Source: Candidatus Pantoea bituminis | Lineage (GTDB): Bacteria; Pseudomonadota; Gammaproteobacteria; Enterobacterales; Enterobacteriaceae | Length of the DNA stretch: 64,000 bases | Direction: 5' to 3' | Assembly (NCBI RefSeq): GCF_018842675.1 | Contig: NZ_JAGTWO010000004.1 | Coordinates: forward strand, 3,410,001-3,474,000 | Shown: piece after piece, positions 60,462-64,000 of the stretch | How the letters are laid out: each line of letters begins with the position of its first letter | How positions within the stretch are numbered: position 1 is the stretch's first letter | Translations under genes and position numbers: made by a program | The notes under the pieces: model-generated | What the model saw: only the letters and a program-made list of their open reading frames with translations | Databases searched by the model: none | What the model was told of the DNA's origin: nothing

Positions 60462-61328
60462 TTATCGATTAACGCGTTGAGCCAGGCTTATAGCACCCGC
60501 TAGCGCATCGCATTGCGGGGCCACCAACAGCGCCTGAATGTCTTCAGCAAGCCAGGATTGAATCGGATCGGCGAGTCCGCCCATCAGCGCTAAGCGCCCG
60601 GCGCTCAAGGTGGTTAGGCGGCGCACCATCAAGCCGATATCGTCAGCGGTCTGTTGCAATAACGAACGCGCATGCGCATCACCCGCGTCAGCCGCTGCGA
60701 AGACAGGCGGCACAACGCGAGCCCAGTCAGCGGGAACTGCATTACGCGTCCACAGCAGCATGGTTTCCGGGCTGCGATCAAACTGCGCCATCAGGCTGTC
60801 GGTAAAATCGGTTTTTGGAATAATGTCTTCGTGGGCCAGCAGCGCCAGTCGCAACGCACGGCGTCCTAACTCGGCACCAGAGCCTTGATCGGAAAGCGCA
60901 AAACCCCAGCCGCCAAGCAGTGTGAAGTGTTCACCATCCCAGGCGGCGCCCTGGCTGCCGGTGCCGATGATAAATACCGCACCCGGCTCTCCCGCGTGTG
61001 CACCCGCACAGGCAATTTCTACATCACTTACTACCCGCAACGCGGCACACGGCGGTTGCCAACTCGCTAGCCGTGCTTTAACTGACGCGACATTCGCACC
61101 CGCCAGGCCTGCGACAACGGTGGTTTGTGTCAGCGCCTGCGAAGGTAATCCAGCCTGAGCAATAACCTGGGCAATAAGCTGTTCGGCGCTTTTCAACGCC
61201 GCATCATAATCTGACCAAACGTTGGCGGGGCCGCCAATGGCTTCTGCTAACACCGTGCCGTTCGAGGTGAGTCGCGCACGGCATCGTGTACCGCCGCCAT
61301 CAATGCCAAGGAGATAGTGTGATTGCAC
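60462..61328 (-). CDS. BadF/BadG-type kinase, glucosamine-kinase-like
   Basis: 288 residues of the actin-like ATPase fold: phosphate-1 GIDGGGTRCRARL (8-20), phosphate-2 VFIIGTGSQGAAW, adenosine-side ALMGGLADPIQSWL. The whole layout and SDQGSGAELGRRALR resemble the bacterial glucosamine kinase GspK and N-acetylglucosamine kinases. It would phosphorylate the sugar released from the imported substrate, feeding glycolysis or amino-sugar metabolism. The exact substrate (GlcN, GlcNAc or another) is inference. Confidence 0.85.
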   Translation of the reverse strand: MQSHYLLGIDGGGTRCRARLTSNGTVLAEAIGGPANVWSDYDAALKSAEQLIAQVIAQAGLPSQALTQTTVVAGLAGANVASVKARLASWQPPCAALRVVSDVEIACAGAHAGEPGAVFIIGTGSQGAAWDGEHFTLLGGWGFALSDQGSGAELGRRALRLALLAHEDIIPKTDFTDSLMAQFDRSPETMLLWTRNAVPADWARVVPPVFAAADAGDAHARSLLQQTADDIGLMVRRLTTLSAGRLALMGGLADPIQSWLAEDIQALLVAPQCDALAGAISLAQRVNR

Positions 61329-61499
61329 GCGCTTCCTCCCGCCTCCACCGTTTTTAGGGTTGTTTCATTAATGACCGAACGATAGGGGAAAAAACTTAAA
61401 TCGCAATCACAAATAAATATGGCAAAGAAAAAATACAGATTAATCATTATAAAACAGAATATTATCAAAAATCGCTCTTGTACCGCTCGCAGCAAGTTA

Positions 61500-61528
61500 T
61501 TGACATTAGTTTTTCTATCGTAATAAGT
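61500..61528 (+). promoter_or_regulatory. Candidate promoter of oxidoreductase C
   Basis: TTGACA (61500-61505) is a perfect -35; 15-17 bp on, TAATAA/ATAAGT is a poor -10, about 90 bp upstream of the start codon. A TTATCAAAAA element at 61461-61472 matches the half-site found around the LacI-type gene. Confidence 0.35.
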
Positions 61529-61614
61529 TGATGGTCAGATTATCAGCAGCTGCGGTGATTCAGCGGCGAGCTTCCACTCTTCAATGTTCAAGAATTTTCC
61601 GTCAGGGGTTTAAC

Positions 61615-62763
61615 ATGAAAGTAGGCATTATCGGTCTTGGCTTTCGCTTGTCCCATGTAGTGAAAGAGTTCAATAAAGCCGATTCATCATTTTCGGTTGT
61701 CGGCTACTGCGATCCAGCCCCCGCCGGGCTACCCAATCTGCACAGTTTTGGCATCGATCCTGGTAAAGCATTTGATTCTATTGAAGCGCTATTGCAGCAC
61801 GGCGGTTTTGATCTGCTGTTAGTGGGTTCGCCCAATTTCCTCCACCTTGAGCATGTCGGCAAAGCGCTGGCTGCCGGTTTTACCGTGTTTACCGAAAAGC
61901 CTGTGGTAATCAATGAAGAACAGACCATGGCGATGGCGAAGCTGGTTAATCAGTATGGCGAGAATAAAATTTTGGTCGGTTTGGTGCTGCGCTATTCGCC
62001 GCTGTATCACGATTTGCTGGCGGCGCGCGATGACCGTCGATTAGGTGAAATTACCTCCATTGAAGCGACCGAGCATATCAAGCCTTATCACGGTGCGTTC
62101 TTCCAGCGCGACTGGCGTCGTCTGGAGAAATACGCCGGCCCGTATATCCTGGAAAAGTGCTGTCACGATATCGATCTCTACCAAGGCCTTATGGGTGAAC
62201 GCCCGGTACGCGTAGCCAGCTTTGGTGGACGCAAATCGTTTACGCCGCAACACGCCCCACAAGGTGCGGTGACTGCAGATTCAGAGGTTTATCACGTGAA
62301 ACCCAGCGGTTGGTCCAGCACCGATGCCGTGTTTGATAGCGATGCCGATATCGTCGATTACCAAACGGCGATCATTGAGTATGCCAGCGGCGCAACGCTG
62401 GCTTTTCACGCCAACCTCAACGTACCGGACGAGTTTCGTCGGTTCTGTGTAATGGGAACGGATGGCATGGCGGAAGGCGACTTTGTACGTAACTATTTCC
62501 GCGTGCACAATGCCCGAACCGGCGAAAAGGAAGTGGATACCGCTTACAGCGGCAATGCCTACGACGGACACTACGGTGCCGACGCCTTAATGGCTGAAGA
62601 GATTGTGAAACACATTAAACAGGGAACGCCACTGAAAGTTTCGGTGGTGGACGCGCTGGAAGCGGGACTCACCGCCATTAAAATCGATGAGGCCCGCAAA
62701 ACCCGCAGCGTAGTGGATATGACAACAAGCTGGAATACTTTTGACGCCAACCTGGGAAAATAG
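61615..62763 (+). CDS. Gfo/Idh/MocA-family oxidoreductase C
   Basis: 382 residues. Rossmann start MKVGIIGLGFRLSHVVKEFN, the catalytic-Lys motif TEKPVVINEEQ (about 100) and the substrate domain motif ILEKCCHDIDLYQGLMG with the likely catalytic His/Asp pair. Met 61615 is chosen over the Met at 61528 because the dinucleotide fold begins there and AGGGG precedes it. It is divergent from the amino-sugar-type kinase gene, so it likely belongs to the same pathway. Substrate unknown; only distantly similar to dehydrogenases A and B. Confidence 0.87.
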   Translation: MKVGIIGLGFRLSHVVKEFNKADSSFSVVGYCDPAPAGLPNLHSFGIDPGKAFDSIEALLQHGGFDLLLVGSPNFLHLEHVGKALAAGFTVFTEKPVVINEEQTMAMAKLVNQYGENKILVGLVLRYSPLYHDLLAARDDRRLGEITSIEATEHIKPYHGAFFQRDWRRLEKYAGPYILEKCCHDIDLYQGLMGERPVRVASFGGRKSFTPQHAPQGAVTADSEVYHVKPSGWSSTDAVFDSDADIVDYQTAIIEYASGATLAFHANLNVPDEFRRFCVMGTDGMAEGDFVRNYFRVHNARTGEKEVDTAYSGNAYDGHYGADALMAEEIVKHIKQGTPLKVSVVDALEAGLTAIKIDEARKTRSVVDMTTSWNTFDANLGK

Positions 62764-62836
62764 GCGGCATGTTTTGCCTCCCCTGACGCACGCTTTTCTC
62801 CGCGCACGTCAGGCTGCAGTTACTGGACTCTCACTC

Positions 62837-62859
62837 AACCGGCCTTAAGGCCGGTTTTT
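62837..62859 (+). terminator. Terminator of oxidoreductase C
   Basis: AACCGGCC, TTA-type loop, GGCCGGTT and TTTC: a 9 bp stem with a T-tail, shared with the convergent MFS gene's 3' end. Confidence 0.85.
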
Positions 62860-64000
62860 CATGGCACCGTTTCATTTTCCAGCTTTTGTCGTTTACGCAA
62901 ATGTGGGAATAACTTCATCCACAATGCCACCACAATCAGCGTACCGATGCCGCCAATCGCAGCGGCGGGCGCAGCACCCAACCAGGCGGCCAATAAGCCC
63001 GACTCAAACTCACCCAGCTGGTTAGAGGTGTTAATAAAGATAGCGTTGACGGCGTTGACTCGGCCGCGCATATCGTCTGGTGTATCAAGTTGCACCAGCG
63101 ATCCGCGAATCACCATGCTGACCATATCGAAGCCGCCGAGCGCCGCTAATGCAATCAACGACAACCAGAGCTGGCTCGAGAGCGCAAATACCAACGTCGC
63201 CACGCCGAAACCCGCCACCGATCCAAACATAATCATGCCGACGTTCTTTTCCAGCTTGTTACGGCTCAGCCATAAACCGACTAATAGTGCACCGATGGAA
63301 GGCGCACCGCGCAACATGCCTAATCCCCAAGGTCCGGTATGCAGGATATCTTTGGCAAAAATCGGCAGTAGCGCAGTGGCACCGCCCAACAGCACGGCAA
63401 ACAGATCAAGCGAAATCACACCCAATACATCTTTGCGCTCACGGATAAAGTGAATACCGGCAAACAGGTTTTTCATGTTCATCGGCAGCCGAACTTGCGG
63501 TGGACGCTCGTAGCGCAAACGGCTCACCAGAATCAATGAGATCAGATAAAACAAGCCTGAGACGCCATACACCACATCGGGACCCGCAACGTAAAGCAAG
63601 CCGCCCAAAGTCGGCCCGACGATGACCGCTGCCTGGCCGCCAACCGCATTAGAAGCCATGGCACGCGCTAACATCGACGGTGGCACCAGCGCTGGCAGCA
63701 TGGATGACATAGCCGGCCACTCCAGAGCTTTCGCTACCGAAATCATAAAGACTAATCCCCACAATGCGGTTTTATCCGCCCAGTGGAACAGCGTTAGCAT
63801 CACCAGCGCCGCTAATGCCGCGAACTCAATCAGCTGACCAAAGAGCACAATTCGGCGGCGATCAAACTGATCGGCTAAATGTCCGGCAGGCAAGGCCAAT
63901 AATACCGAGGGCAAAAACTGCATGAGTCCAATCATGCCCAACGCTAACGCGCTGTTGGTGAGCGCGTAAATCTGCCAGCTGATCGCCACCGAAAACATCT
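62859..64000 (-). CDS. MFS transporter, partial (EntS/TmrA-like exporter family)
   Basis: A major facilitator with about ten visible membrane segments; the N-terminal end lies beyond the right edge, as the frame is open there. The loop motif GHLADQFDRRR (MFS motif A variant) and a central loop with FLRYERPP-type basic residues are present. The family resembles the siderophore exporter EntS and related multidrug exporters. No link to the carbohydrate genes is evident; substrate unknown. Confidence 0.85.
   Translation of the reverse strand, partial: MFSVAISWQIYALTNSALALGMIGLMQFLPSVLLALPAGHLADQFDRRRIVLFGQLIEFAALAALVMLTLFHWADKTALWGLVFMISVAKALEWPAMSSMLPALVPPSMLARAMASNAVGGQAAVIVGPTLGGLLYVAGPDVVYGVSGLFYLISLILVSRLRYERPPQVRLPMNMKNLFAGIHFIRERKDVLGVISLDLFAVLLGGATALLPIFAKDILHTGPWGLGMLRGAPSIGALLVGLWLSRNKLEKNVGMIMFGSVAGFGVATLVFALSSQLWLSLIALAALGGFDMVSMVIRGSLVQLDTPDDMRGRVNAVNAIFINTSNQLGEFESGLLAAWLGAAPAAAIGGIGTLIVVALWMKLFPHLRKRQKLENETVP

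Overview
The window looks like chromosome of a gammaproteobacterium of the order Enterobacterales, most likely Erwiniaceae (Pantoea/Erwinia-like). This rests on gene order and protein similarity recalled from E. coli, not on a database search. Two E. coli-type housekeeping blocks lie side by side, followed by an accessory metabolic region. About 20 single-step frameshifts interrupt otherwise full-length genes, including essential ones (lptA, lptB, groL). Nearly all sit in short homopolymers and look like one lost base, so I read them as sequence errors and give each gene as one reconstructed feature.

Block 1 (1-27940) follows the E. coli mla-lpt-rpoN-arcB-glt-ssp-rps-deg order. It has partial mlaF; yrbG; LPS/Kdo genes kdsD, kdsC, lptC, lptA and lptB; rpoN with hpf and the nitrogen-PTS genes ptsN, rapZ and npr; mtgA; the ArcZ small RNA convergent with arcB; a large glutamate synthase gene; sspA-sspB; rplM-rpsI; zapE; zapG; degQ and degS. 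Compared with E. coli, yrbL, elbB, yhcC and gltD are missing. Where gltD should be there is a CysJ-like diflavin reductase, and GltB itself is unusual: 1843 residues, a long C-terminal extension and altered Fe-S cysteine spacing. This GltB plus diflavin reductase pair is the best candidate for an undescribed system here.

Block 2 (28089-41208) corresponds to the E. coli efp-groE-aspA-dsbD region: epmA, blc, ecnB, ecnA, efp, epmB, yjeI, groS-groL, fxsA, aspA, dcuA, cutA, dsbD, yjdC and tRNA-Phe. The EF-P modification set (efp, epmA, epmB) is together. frdABCD and ampC, which E. coli has between epmA and blc, are absent.

The accessory region (41341-64000) holds several small catabolic modules. 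The first has two Gfo/Idh/MocA dehydrogenases and two TIM-barrel isomerase/epimerase-type enzymes around a LacI-type regulator whose flanking intergenic regions carry repeated TTTGATA half-sites. Next come yghU, a DUF1330 gene, a Fur-boxed lipoprotein form of yncE, a small Lys-rich protein and a dmlR/dmlA-like pair. The last is a carbohydrate island: a GH28-type glycosidase with a binding-protein-dependent sugar ABC transporter, a GNAT with the ABC ATPase, a ROK regulator, a BadF-type amino-sugar kinase, a third Gfo/Idh dehydrogenase, and an MFS exporter cut by the right edge. I saw no rRNA, CRISPR array, integrase, insertion sequence or phage gene.
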